Positions 1 to 7,387 of a DNA stretch of 15,252 nt are shown here, one piece after another. This DNA comes from Phycisphaera sp. (lineage in GTDB: Bacteria; Planctomycetota; Phycisphaerae; Phycisphaerales; Phycisphaeraceae). The position numbers and the translations under genes are program-made. The stretch's first letter is position 1. Each line of letters opens with the position of its first letter. The notes beneath the pieces are model-generated. The model was not told where the DNA came from, did not search any database, and was given only the letters and a program-made list of their open reading frames with translations. Location: NCBI GenBank assembly GCA_029287335.1, contig JARFRI010000413.1, positions 1 through 15,252 on the forward strand, in the 5' to 3' direction.

Positions 1-1053
1 GTTCGTATGCGCGGCCGGATCGTCGAGCTAAAGACACGCAAGCTCGAACCCGCCGACACCACCAGCCTTATGAAGGCGATCACGCCCGAACGATCACAAA
101 ACGAGCTTCAGGAAGAAGGCGGCAGCGACTTTGGTTTCGCCTATGGCGACCAGGAAGATGAAGACAACTCGGCACGTTTCCGTGTTTCGGTCTTCAAGCA
201 AAAGGGCAACATTGCTCTCGTCCTACGCCGCATCCCCAACAAATTACTTGATGTCGATGACATTGGCATCCCGCCGATCATCAAGGACCTCATCCGTCGA
301 CCGCGCGGCCTGTTCCTCGTTACCGGCCCAACCGGCTCAGGCAAGACCACCACCCTTGCGTCGATGATCGACTACATCAACATCCACCTCGATCGCCACA
401 TCATCACGATTGAAGACCCCATTGAGTACTATCAGCCGCACAAGACATCTATCGTCAACCAGCGCGAGGTCGGCATTGACGTGCCTTCGTTCTCAGAGGC
501 ACTGCGTCGTGCGCTGCGTCAGGATCCGGACTGCATGCTCGTCGGCGAGATGCGCGACCTTGAAACCATCGAGGCCGCGATTACCGCCGCAGAGACCGGC
601 CACCTCGTCTTCGGTACGCTGCACACCTCCGGTGCCGCCTCAACGATTAACCGCCTGATCGACGCCTTCCCCAACAGCCAGCAGGCACAGATCCGTATCC
701 AACTCTCGACCGCGCTCATGGCGGTGCTCTCGCAGCAACTGCTCAAGCGCATTGATAAGAAGGGGATGGTCGCCGCCTACGAGTTCATGGTCGTGACGCC
801 GGGTATCGCGCACATGATCCGTGACAACAAATCCTTCCGCCTCGACTCGATGATCCAGACCGGCAAGAAGTTCGGTATGCAACTGCTAGACGACCACCTC
901 TGGAGCATGTACGAAAAAGGCATGATCAGTGCCGAGGATATGATCGACCGTGCGAAAAATGCTGAGCAACTGGCCGAAAAAGTCCACCGTGCCGGAGGAC
1001 AGGTCGGCCGGCCAGAACTGGATGAAAAAGAAGAAGCTGACAGCAGCAAATAA
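1..1053 (+). CDS. pilT: Type IV pilus retraction ATPase PilT, 5' end cut by window
   Basis: This is a hexameric AAA-like secretion ATPase that powers pilus retraction (twitching motility) at the cytoplasmic face of the inner membrane. The reading frame is open to the first base of the window, and the protein starts in the middle of the usual PilT N-terminal domain, so the true start lies upstream. Counting from the first ATG at 7, it shows Walker A GPTGSGKT (107-114), an Asp box IEDPIEY (135-141), a Walker B region LVGEMRDLET (178-187) and a His box GTLHT (203-207). The C-terminal block SMIQTGKKFGMQLLD is typical of PilT, and the GEMRDLE form (GETRDLE in PilB) also favours PilT. It lacks the zinc-binding Cys pairs found in the assembly ATPase. 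The tail is charged (EKEEADSSK). It is the first visible gene of a pilT-pilB-pilC cluster, with a 77-bp gap to pilB. Confidence 0.93.
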   Translation, partial: VRMRGRIVELKTRKLEPADTTSLMKAITPERSQNELQEEGGSDFGFAYGDQEDEDNSARFRVSVFKQKGNIALVLRRIPNKLLDVDDIGIPPIIKDLIRRPRGLFLVTGPTGSGKTTTLASMIDYINIHLDRHIITIEDPIEYYQPHKTSIVNQREVGIDVPSFSEALRRALRQDPDCMLVGEMRDLETIEAAITAAETGHLVFGTLHTSGAASTINRLIDAFPNSQQAQIRIQLSTALMAVLSQQLLKRIDKKGMVAAYEFMVVTPGIAHMIRDNKSFRLDSMIQTGKKFGMQLLDDHLWSMYEKGMISAEDMIDRAKNAEQLAEKVHRAGGQVGRPELDEKEEADSSK

Positions 1054-1064
1054 AGATTGAGTAG

Positions 1065-1078
1065 GCCTGAACTCAGGC
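1065..1078 (+). other. Small perfect hairpin between pilT and pilB
   Basis: GCCTGA and TCAGGC form a 6-bp perfect inverted repeat around AC, 11 bp after the pilT stop. A second short inverted repeat, AGCCT/AGGCT, follows at 1101-1116, just before pilB. Neither has a T-run, so these are not classical terminators. They could affect mRNA processing or pilB translation, which is inference. Confidence 0.35.
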
Positions 1079-1130
1079 ATAAGATAAGTAGACGAACGGA
1101 AGCCTCTGGAAAGGCTAGCGAAGTAAAACC

Positions 1131-2867
1131 ATGGCAGAAGTTGATTACAGCCAGTTCAAGGGCCTGCGTATTGGGCGGATCCTGACCAAGATCGGTAAGG
1201 TCACGCGCGAGCAGGTTCACGAGGGCCTGGCTTTGCAGAAGCAACGCCGAGGCCCGCTCGGACAGATCCTGATCGACTTGGGCTACGTCAACGATGACGA
1301 CGTGACGCTCGCTCGTGCGATACAGGACGGCATGCAGGTCGTCGATCTCGAAGACTTTGATATCCCCAACACGGTCTTGAAGCAGATCCCTGCCGAGATG
1401 GCCAACGCATACCAAGTTCTTCCGCTGATGTTCGACGAGCAGAAGAATACGCTCACCGTCGCACTCAAGACAGCAGACAACTTCCGGGCTGTCGATGACC
1501 TGCGCCTGCTCATGGGCTTCAATGTCGAGGCGATGGTTGCGCCCGCAGATCAGATCGCCAGTCGGATCAAAAAGCACTACGGAGATGATGAGGGCTCGAT
1601 CGCTGACCTGATCGGTGAACTAAGTGAAGCGGATGATATTGAGAATATTGATATCAGCAACGAATCGGTGGACCTCGAAGAACTCGTCCAGATGGCCGAG
1701 GATAACCGCGTTAAGCGGCTGCTTAACCTCGTTCTGCTGCAGGCGATTAAGGATAAGGCTTCAGACGTTCACTTCGAGCCATTTGAAGATGAATTTAAGA
1801 TGCGTTATCGCATCGATGGTGTCCTGTATGAGATGATCCCCCCGCCGCTGCACCTGGCCACCGCGATTGTCAGCCGTATCAAGGTCATGGCGGGTATGGA
1901 TATCGCCGAGCGTCGCATGCCCCAGGACGGGCGTATCGAATTGGTCGTCAATGGCGCGCCTGTTGACTTACGCGTCGCCGTGCTGCCGACGATGTTCGGC
2001 GAGTCGTGCGTCATGCGTGTGCTGGACCGCTCTAACGTCAACCTCGACCTCGAACAGGTTGGCCTGCGCGAAGACGACCTCAATGTTGTCCGCCAACTCA
2101 TCCACAAGCCCAATGGCATCGTTATCGTCACCGGCCCGACCGGTTCAGGCAAGACGACGACGCTCTACTCTGCGCTGGCCGAACTCAATACGATCAGCGA
2201 GAAGATCCTTACCGCCGAGGACCCGGTCGAGTACGACATCGATGGCCTGTGCCAGGTCCAGATCAACACTGCCCAAGGCCTGACTTTCGCAAAGGCGCTC
2301 AAGAGTTTCCTGCGGCAAGACCCTGACATCGTCCTGATCGGCGAAACCCGCGACCTGGAAACCGCACAGATCGCGGTGCAGGCCTCGCTCACCGGCCACC
2401 TCGTTTTTACAACGCTGCACACCAACGATGCCCCCAGCTCGATCGCACGCCTAGTCGATCTGGGCCTGGACAACTTCTTGGTAACCGCGACACTCGAGGG
2501 TATCATTGCCCAGCGACTGGTCCGAAAGATCTGCTCCCGATGCAAGCAGGAGTATCAGCCGACCGAAGAAGAATTGATGAAGCTGGAAATCTCGCCCGAT
2601 GAAATTGGTGGCCGATCGCTCTACCGTGGTAAAGGCTGTGATTTCTGTAACCACTCAGGCTTCAAAGGCCGACTTGGTATCTTTGAGATCATGGTGCTCA
2701 ATGATGAACTCCGTGACATGATTATGAATAATTGTTCCTCGCAGCAGTTGATGAATATGGCCCGCCGAATCGGGATGCGGACGCTGCGCCAGTCGGGGAT
2801 GCTTGCGTTGTTTGATGGTCTGACAACAATTGACGAAGTCGTACGTGAGACACTGGTGGCCGATTAG
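1131..2867 (+). CDS. pilB: Type IV pilus assembly ATPase PilB (GspE/MshE family)
   Basis: This is the cytoplasmic ATPase that drives pilin polymerisation; 578 aa is normal for PilB/GspE. Residues 1-150 form an MshEN-type N-terminal domain. It has two tandem 24-residue motifs, 13-36 (starts RIGRIL, ends LALQ) and 42-65 (starts PLGQIL, ends RAIQ), which fit the cyclic-di-GMP-binding pattern RLGxxLxxxG. An acidic linker (about 151-190) follows, then the ATPase domain: Walker A GPTGSGKT (335-342), Asp box AEDPVEY (362-368), Walker B VLIGE (401-405) and His box HLVFTTLHT (423-431). Zinc-binding pairs C468/C471 and C503/C506 are present, as expected of assembly ATPases and absent from PilT. The ATG at 1131 has only a weak GAAG upstream but gives a full-length MshEN domain. 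The gene lies 77 bp after pilT and 58 bp before pilC, so co-transcription is likely. A type II secretion GspE is a less likely alternative, because it sits beside pilT. Confidence 0.94.
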   Translation: MAEVDYSQFKGLRIGRILTKIGKVTREQVHEGLALQKQRRGPLGQILIDLGYVNDDDVTLARAIQDGMQVVDLEDFDIPNTVLKQIPAEMANAYQVLPLMFDEQKNTLTVALKTADNFRAVDDLRLLMGFNVEAMVAPADQIASRIKKHYGDDEGSIADLIGELSEADDIENIDISNESVDLEELVQMAEDNRVKRLLNLVLLQAIKDKASDVHFEPFEDEFKMRYRIDGVLYEMIPPPLHLATAIVSRIKVMAGMDIAERRMPQDGRIELVVNGAPVDLRVAVLPTMFGESCVMRVLDRSNVNLDLEQVGLREDDLNVVRQLIHKPNGIVIVTGPTGSGKTTTLYSALAELNTISEKILTAEDPVEYDIDGLCQVQINTAQGLTFAKALKSFLRQDPDIVLIGETRDLETAQIAVQASLTGHLVFTTLHTNDAPSSIARLVDLGLDNFLVTATLEGIIAQRLVRKICSRCKQEYQPTEEELMKLEISPDEIGGRSLYRGKGCDFCNHSGFKGRLGIFEIMVLNDELRDMIMNNCSSQQLMNMARRIGMRTLRQSGMLALFDGLTTIDEVVRETLVAD

Positions 2868-2868
2868 T

Positions 2869-2881
2869 CACCGTGTCGGTG
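2869..2881 (+). other. Small hairpin just after the pilB stop
   Basis: CACCG-TGT-CGGTG is a perfect 5-bp stem starting 2 bp after the pilB stop. There is no T-run behind it, so it is not a terminator. It may protect the 3' end or tune the pilB/pilC ratio; that is inference. Confidence 0.25.
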
Positions 2882-2912
2882 GATGTCCTTCCCTAAGCCT
2901 ATGGGTGGGCTA

Positions 2913-2917
2913 AAGGA
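2913..2917 (+). promoter_or_regulatory. Shine-Dalgarno of pilC
   Basis: AAGGA stands 8 nt before the ATG at 2926, a standard ribosome-binding arrangement. It fixes the pilC start and contrasts with the SD-less starts elsewhere in this window. Confidence 0.7.
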
Positions 2918-2925
2918 AATTAGCT

Positions 2926-4239
2926 ATGCCAACCTTTCAGTTTGAAGCTCTCAACGATGCGGGCAAGCCCCAGAAGGGCTCGATCAACGCCGCCAACAGC
3001 GACGAAGCGATCGCGCGCATCCGCAGCCAAGGGTTCTTCCCCACCTCCGTAAGGGAGCAGAAGACAAAGAAGCGCACCGGCTCCGCCTCGGCTGGGCCCG
3101 CCTCGTCCAGCGGATCGGGCAAGAAAAAGAGTGCGCTGGATATCAGCATTAACGTCGGCGGCGTCAGCCAGAAGCAGCTCATGCTCTTTACCCGACAGCT
3201 TTCCACGCTACAGGATGCGGGCCTGCCGATTCTCCGATCCTTGGCGATCCTTGAGCAGCAGCAAAAACCCGGCCTGATGAAGCAGTCACTCAACGGCGTC
3301 CACGAAGACGTCTCCGGAGGTGCCTCGCTCTCTGACGCAATGTCCAAGCACCCCAAGGCCTTCAACATCCTCTACACCAAAATGATCGCGGCAGGCGAGG
3401 TTGGCGGCGTGTTGGACCTCATCCTGCAACGCCTATCCGACTTCTTGGAAAAAGCAGAGAAGCTCAAGAAGCGCATCATCTCGGCCATGATCTACCCCAT
3501 CGCCGTCATCTCGATCGCCACGATCATCGTGCTGGGCATCATGATGTTTATCGTGCCTAAGTTCGTTGAGATCTTCAAGGACTTCGATACACAGCTCCCC
3601 GCACCAACCCTATTCCTGATCGAAGCGGCCAAGTGGCTGGCAGGACCGCTGCTGCCCATTGATAAGGGCGGCAACGGCTCGTGGTTCCCAGGCTTCATCG
3701 TGGTCATCGCGGCCCCGTTCTTGCTCTTTTTCTTCTTCAAGTTCGCCCGCAAGACGACCAGCGGTAAGGCCATCATTGACCGCATGATGCTCCGCACCCC
3801 GGTGATGGGCCAACTGATCTCCAAATCCACCATCGCCAAGTTCACCCGCACCCTGGGCACCCTGATCAACGCAGGTGTCCCCATCCTAGACGCGATCAAG
3901 ATCACCTCCGACACCACCGGCAACGACGTTTATGCAAGAGCGCTGGTTGCGGTCCACGACTCGGTCCGCCAAGGCGACAGCTTCGCCGAACCGCTCCGCA
4001 AAGCTAAGGTCTGTGACTCGCTGGTCGTCAACATGATCGACGTCGGTGAAGAGACGGGCGACCTGGACAAGATGCTCGATAAGATCGCAGACAACTACGA
4101 CGAAGAAGTGGATAACACGGTCGCGGGCCTGGTCTCACTGCTCGAGCCGATCATGGTCATCGTGCTGGGCCTGATCGTCGGCGGTATCGTCGTCTCGCTG
4201 TTCCTGCCGATGATTACGCTCATGGAATCCATGATGTAA
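2926..4239 (+). CDS. pilC: Type IV pilus inner-membrane platform protein PilC (GspF family)
   Basis: This is the polytopic inner-membrane protein on which PilB and PilT act. The N-terminus MPTFQFEALNDAGKPQKG is the typical GspF/PilC opening, followed by a low-complexity Ser/Gly/Lys linker (about 48-70). Two T2SSF repeats follow: the first contains FTRQLSTLQDAGLPIL (88-103) and GEVGG (157-161), the second FTRTLGTLINAGVPIL (306-321) and GEETG (374-378). Hydrophobic membrane segments lie at about 188-210, 254-272 and 405-430. The length of 437 aa is slightly above the usual 400-410, explained by the linker and by a Gly-rich loop near 245-255. A good AAGGA ribosome-binding site supports the start. 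It is the last gene of the visible pil cluster and is followed by a strong terminator-like hairpin. Confidence 0.94.
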   Translation: MPTFQFEALNDAGKPQKGSINAANSDEAIARIRSQGFFPTSVREQKTKKRTGSASAGPASSSGSGKKKSALDISINVGGVSQKQLMLFTRQLSTLQDAGLPILRSLAILEQQQKPGLMKQSLNGVHEDVSGGASLSDAMSKHPKAFNILYTKMIAAGEVGGVLDLILQRLSDFLEKAEKLKKRIISAMIYPIAVISIATIIVLGIMMFIVPKFVEIFKDFDTQLPAPTLFLIEAAKWLAGPLLPIDKGGNGSWFPGFIVVIAAPFLLFFFFKFARKTTSGKAIIDRMMLRTPVMGQLISKSTIAKFTRTLGTLINAGVPILDAIKITSDTTGNDVYARALVAVHDSVRQGDSFAEPLRKAKVCDSLVVNMIDVGEETGDLDKMLDKIADNYDEEVDNTVAGLVSLLEPIMVIVLGLIVGGIVVSLFLPMITLMESMM

Positions 4240-4320
4240 TTTCTTTAGCCCCCGGGATGAACTCCCACATCGGCTATGGCAAGCAACACGAATAAGCATT
4301 CTGTCATCCAAAGCAACTAC

Positions 4321-4351
4321 ACACCCCGCCATCATGGCGGGGTGTTTTATT
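4321..4351 (+). terminator. Intrinsic terminator after pilC
   Basis: An 11-bp perfect inverted repeat (arms 4321-4331 and 4335-4345, starting ACACCCCGCC) encloses a 3-nt loop TCA and is followed by TTTATTT. A GC-rich stem plus a T-rich tail 80 bp after the pilC stop is the form of a rho-independent terminator for the pil cluster. It ends shortly before the next gene, whose frame reads back into the hairpin. Confidence 0.85.
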
Positions 4352-4359
4352 TCAGTGGC

Positions 4360-4365
4360 TAAGAT
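4360..4365 (+). promoter_or_regulatory. Candidate -10 element of the 4376 gene
   Basis: TAAGAT lies 10 nt before the ATG at 4376 and directly behind the pilC terminator. No convincing -35 is visible, as the position falls inside the terminator stem. If used, transcription would begin at or near the ATG. It is one of five similar elements in this window. Confidence 0.25.
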
Positions 4366-4375
4366 GTACCAGATC

Positions 4376-6241
4376 ATGGCACGTTCAAACGAATCAACGA
4401 AACACGCTAATAGGCGAATACCGATCCTCGCTCGCCACGCCGTATCGCTATCTATCGCGTTCGCGCTGGGCATTGTGCTGTCTTACTTTGCGGCACAGTA
4501 CATCCATCAACAAATTCAACTTGGCAAACTCAACAGCACCGATCAAGCAAGCTTCAATGAAGGACTGGCCTATGTAGTCACCCACGCGGGTAAAAGCACG
4601 ACGGTGACCTCGGATGCTTTACATGCCGTAAGCGAATTGCCAGACGTACAGCGCGGTGCTGACCTTTTACTCGCCGTCGCTAAGTCGCATGCGAACCGTG
4701 GTGGTATCGAAGAGCCCACGATCCCGGACCGTGTCAATGAAGCGATCGCCCCGCTGATGCGCCGCTTAGCGCCAACCCAAGCGATCGGCCTGTATGACGG
4801 CCTCGTCCAGATCAAAGGCATCAACCCAATCACGACCGCGGAATACCTTCTCAACAACCTAAACCCGAAAGACAATGCAGAACTGCTTGGGGTCGTGGAC
4901 CTGCTGGACACCCGGCTGCTATGGTCAAGGAAGTGGGCGCCACCTGATCTCTGGGTGCGTTGGCTTGGCGTCCTCGCCACATCTCAAAGCGAGTTGACCC
5001 AGGCCCAGACCGTCAAGCGTTTGGGTGACTTGCCCGAGGCGGTTGATGACCCGCGTGTCAGCGATGCGTTGAACACGCTGTCCAAAAGTGATTATGAAAC
5101 AGTGCGCAATATGGTGCTCCACGCCGTCGCAGGTTACGCCGCGATTGCCAAGGACCCGACTGATTACGAGCAGGTCATCTTTAGCCTCGGCAACGACGCG
5201 AACAAGATCATCGCCCGTCGCGCGTGGTTGATCGTCGGCCACCTCAACCCCTTGTCCGGCTTCGCGGTCAACTGGCAAGACGCCGACCCTTTCGTCGCCG
5301 AGGCGATGCTTTGGGCTGCGGCAATGACAAACCCAGAGAACCCAAAAGCTATTTGGCAGGCATACGACAATGACAAAACGCGCGGGCTGAGTCTGCAGGC
5401 GTTATCGCAATTATTTGACGTTGCATCGATTCAACGGTTTGATCGTACGACCCCGCCCCTACCCGAAGAACAGATCGACATTGATCCCGAACGCGTGATG
5501 GAGTACCTATCCTCGGCCGACGCGCCGGCGAATGTGTTCGCGATCGCTTGCGTATCGATCCGATCCAATCAACGCGACAGCATTGACTTAATTCAACGGC
5601 TGGTGCGTATGAGCCAGCCCCAACCACGCTTGCTCGGGGCATTACTTGCCGCGATGAATCGAGCCAAACCAACGCTCATTGAGGGAGATTTCAAAACCCT
5701 GCTCCAGCAGTCGCCGGACACCTCCGTTAACGATCTGCACGCGATGACGGATGAGCAACTGATGGCACTAGGCCTGCGTCGTGTTGATGCACTGCCCGCC
5801 TTGCTCGACGCGGCCGAAGCCGCACCGCCATCGGCGAATCGCTCGGTCGAAACCAAACTGCTCAAGCTCGCGCTATGGATGCGTGGCGACTTCGGCGATA
5901 ACTTCACGCCCACGGCCGAGGCGATGTTGTTTGATGACGAGTTGCCGACCTCGACGGTACTAATGGGCCTGTTGTATATGAAGCGGCCGACCGCGCTAGA
6001 CTATCTCTTTGGCGACCTGGTTACGCCTCGGCCGGACCTGCACAAACGCTTCGTCCAGGAGCGGTACTGGCATGTTTTTCGCCATTTTGTTGATACTTCC
6101 GACCTGACGCTCTGGCTGTGGGGTGACCCCGAGGCACAGGCTTTCCAACTCGAAGCGATGCGGCAATGGCACGCGGTCAATCGATGGAAGATCGAGCAAG
6201 GCTGGTGGCCAATACCGCAAGCCGATATAGAGAACAATTAA
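4376..6241 (+). CDS. Membrane-anchored helical protein of unknown function
   Basis: I do not recognise this family. From the ATG at 4376 it is 621 aa. A basic N-terminus (residues 1-20, rich in R, K and H) precedes one hydrophobic segment at about 21-41, so it is probably a signal anchor with the bulk outside the cytoplasm. The rest is soluble, mostly alpha-helical in composition (many Ala, Leu, Glu and Asp), and looks like a helical-repeat (HEAT- or TPR-like) fold, although no clear consensus repeat can be read. The C-terminus is rich in Trp and aromatic residues (WLWGDPEAQAF, then EQGWWPIPQ). In-frame ATGs also occur at 4364 and 4334; the latter lies within the terminator stem and is unlikely. 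No Shine-Dalgarno precedes any of them. It follows pilC on the same strand but behind a terminator, so a role in piliation is only a possibility. A broadly similar secreted protein is encoded at 11783. Confidence 0.8.
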   Translation: MARSNESTKHANRRIPILARHAVSLSIAFALGIVLSYFAAQYIHQQIQLGKLNSTDQASFNEGLAYVVTHAGKSTTVTSDALHAVSELPDVQRGADLLLAVAKSHANRGGIEEPTIPDRVNEAIAPLMRRLAPTQAIGLYDGLVQIKGINPITTAEYLLNNLNPKDNAELLGVVDLLDTRLLWSRKWAPPDLWVRWLGVLATSQSELTQAQTVKRLGDLPEAVDDPRVSDALNTLSKSDYETVRNMVLHAVAGYAAIAKDPTDYEQVIFSLGNDANKIIARRAWLIVGHLNPLSGFAVNWQDADPFVAEAMLWAAAMTNPENPKAIWQAYDNDKTRGLSLQALSQLFDVASIQRFDRTTPPLPEEQIDIDPERVMEYLSSADAPANVFAIACVSIRSNQRDSIDLIQRLVRMSQPQPRLLGALLAAMNRAKPTLIEGDFKTLLQQSPDTSVNDLHAMTDEQLMALGLRRVDALPALLDAAEAAPPSANRSVETKLLKLALWMRGDFGDNFTPTAEAMLFDDELPTSTVLMGLLYMKRPTALDYLFGDLVTPRPDLHKRFVQERYWHVFRHFVDTSDLTLWLWGDPEAQAFQLEAMRQWHAVNRWKIEQGWWPIPQADIENN

Positions 6242-6304
6242 CTGTCCGCTCACGAGCTGTTGGCTATGATGCGTAGTCAATATTGATCCCAACGGAATCG
6301 AACT

Positions 6305-6886
6305 ATGAACGACCTCAACCCCACGAACTACCCCGTCCTCGACGTGATCAAGCAGCGATACAGCGCCTATCAGTTTGCAGACAAACCCGTCGAAGCCGAG
6401 AAGCTGCATTCACTCTTTGAGGCGGCCCGATGGGCAGCATCTTCGTTCAACGAACAGCCTTGGCGATTTATCGTTGCCACCAAGGACAATCCGGCCGCGT
6501 ATGAAAAAGCACTGGGCTGCCTCGCCGAAGCGAATCAGGGCTGGGCCCAGGCCGCGCCAGTGCTGGTGCTCACTGCGGTGAAACATACCTTCACCTATAA
6601 CGACAGCCCCAACCGTGTCGCGCTGCACGACCTTGGCCAGGCCGCAGCGAATATGGCGCTGCAGGCTGCCGACCTCGGCCTGGTGATCCATCAAATGGCT
6701 GGCATCGAGCAAGATAAAGTCGTCTCGACCTACAACCTCCCCGACGGCTTTACCGCCGAGACAGCGATCGCGATCGGTTACCCCGGCGACTCGCTCAACG
6801 ATGCAGAATCTAAAGCCCGCCAACGCAAAGCGTTTGACGAGTTCGTCTTTGGCGATAAATGGGCTAAGGCGTCGGGGCTGTTCTGA
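6305..6886 (+). CDS. Nitroreductase-family flavoprotein
   Basis: This is a cytoplasmic FMN-dependent NAD(P)H oxidoreductase of the nitroreductase superfamily; the natural substrate cannot be told from sequence. At 193 aa it has the usual size. The N-terminal RYSAYQF (18-24) takes the place of the FMN-phosphate-binding RRSxRxF motif. SSFNEQPWRF (46-55) matches the family's SxxNxQPWxF region. HDLGQAAANMALQA (108-121), followed by LGL, is the conserved central helix that packs against the flavin. AIAIGYPGD (154-162) is the characteristic C-terminal glycine motif. The ATG has a weak GGA 8 nt upstream. It starts 63 bp after the anchored protein gene, so it may be transcribed with it, and ends 15 bp from the convergent arsC stop. 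Confidence 0.9.
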   Translation: MNDLNPTNYPVLDVIKQRYSAYQFADKPVEAEKLHSLFEAARWAASSFNEQPWRFIVATKDNPAAYEKALGCLAEANQGWAQAAPVLVLTAVKHTFTYNDSPNRVALHDLGQAAANMALQAADLGLVIHQMAGIEQDKVVSTYNLPDGFTAETAIAIGYPGDSLNDAESKARQRKAFDEFVFGDKWAKASGLF

Positions 6887-6901
6887 CCGGCCTGGTACGG
6901 C

Positions 6902-7387
6902 TTACGCGGTCGGCTGACGCTTGCCGTTCTCGTTGCCGATCGCATAGCCCTTGAACTCGGCATCGAGGAAGCCCTGCACCCAGTCGGCGATCTGATCGCG
7001 CACCCGGCGGAAGCACTTGATCGGCTCTTCGTTTGGATCGCTAGGGTGATCGGGGTCTTCAAAGCTATGGTGCAGAACGCGTTTTGCCCCAGGAAAAATC
7101 GGGCAGGCTTCCTTTGCCGAGTCGCAGACCGTGAGCACACAGTCGAAGTCCATGTCGATGTACTCATCGATGTGGTTGGAAGTGTTCTGCGTCAGGTCGA
7201 TACCCCGCTCTTTCATGACCTGGACAGCCATGGGGTGGACACCACCCTTCGGCTTAGAGCCAGCGGAATAGACCTCGACGCGCCGCTTGCCCAGTTGCCG
7301 CATCCATCCTTCGGCCATTTGGGATCGACAAAAATTGCCTGTGCAGACAATGAGGTAACGCTTGGTCGGAGGGGTGTCAGTACTCAT
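6902..7387 (-). CDS. arsC: Thioredoxin-type arsenate reductase / low-molecular-weight phosphatase-fold protein
   Basis: The fold is that of low-molecular-weight protein tyrosine phosphatases. The P-loop CX5R is CTGNFCR (C15 to R21), followed by SQMAEGW. The redox pair C88 and C95 in CDSAKEAC has the same 7-residue spacing as the C82/C89 pair of Staphylococcus aureus ArsC. A DP acid motif follows (D111-P112). Together these indicate the thioredoxin-coupled class, which reduces arsenate to arsenite through a Cys-Cys-Cys relay in the cytoplasm. It is 161 aa, slightly longer than the usual 130-140, with a hydrophilic C-terminal tail. No arsenite exporter or ArsR regulator is nearby. Its ATG overlaps the end of the upstream helicase gene by 11 bp, which implies translational coupling. 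A phosphatase role is a weaker alternative, because all three relay cysteines are present. Confidence 0.88.
   Translation of the reverse strand: MSTDTPPTKRYLIVCTGNFCRSQMAEGWMRQLGKRRVEVYSAGSKPKGGVHPMAVQVMKERGIDLTQNTSNHIDEYIDMDFDCVLTVCDSAKEACPIFPGAKRVLHHSFEDPDHPSDPNEEPIKCFRRVRDQIADWVQGFLDAEFKGYAIGNENGKRQPTA

Noticed and set aside
777..1577. 266-codon open frame on the minus strand across the end of pilT and start of pilB
   Set aside because: It runs antisense to two well-supported genes and their gap, and its translation resembles no family. It is a shadow of the GC-rich coding strand.
4334..4375. Upstream ATG at 4334 (and 4364) for the anchored protein
   Set aside because: The ATG at 4334 is inside the terminator hairpin and adds residues without family support. 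Position 4364 cannot be excluded but overlaps the candidate -10.
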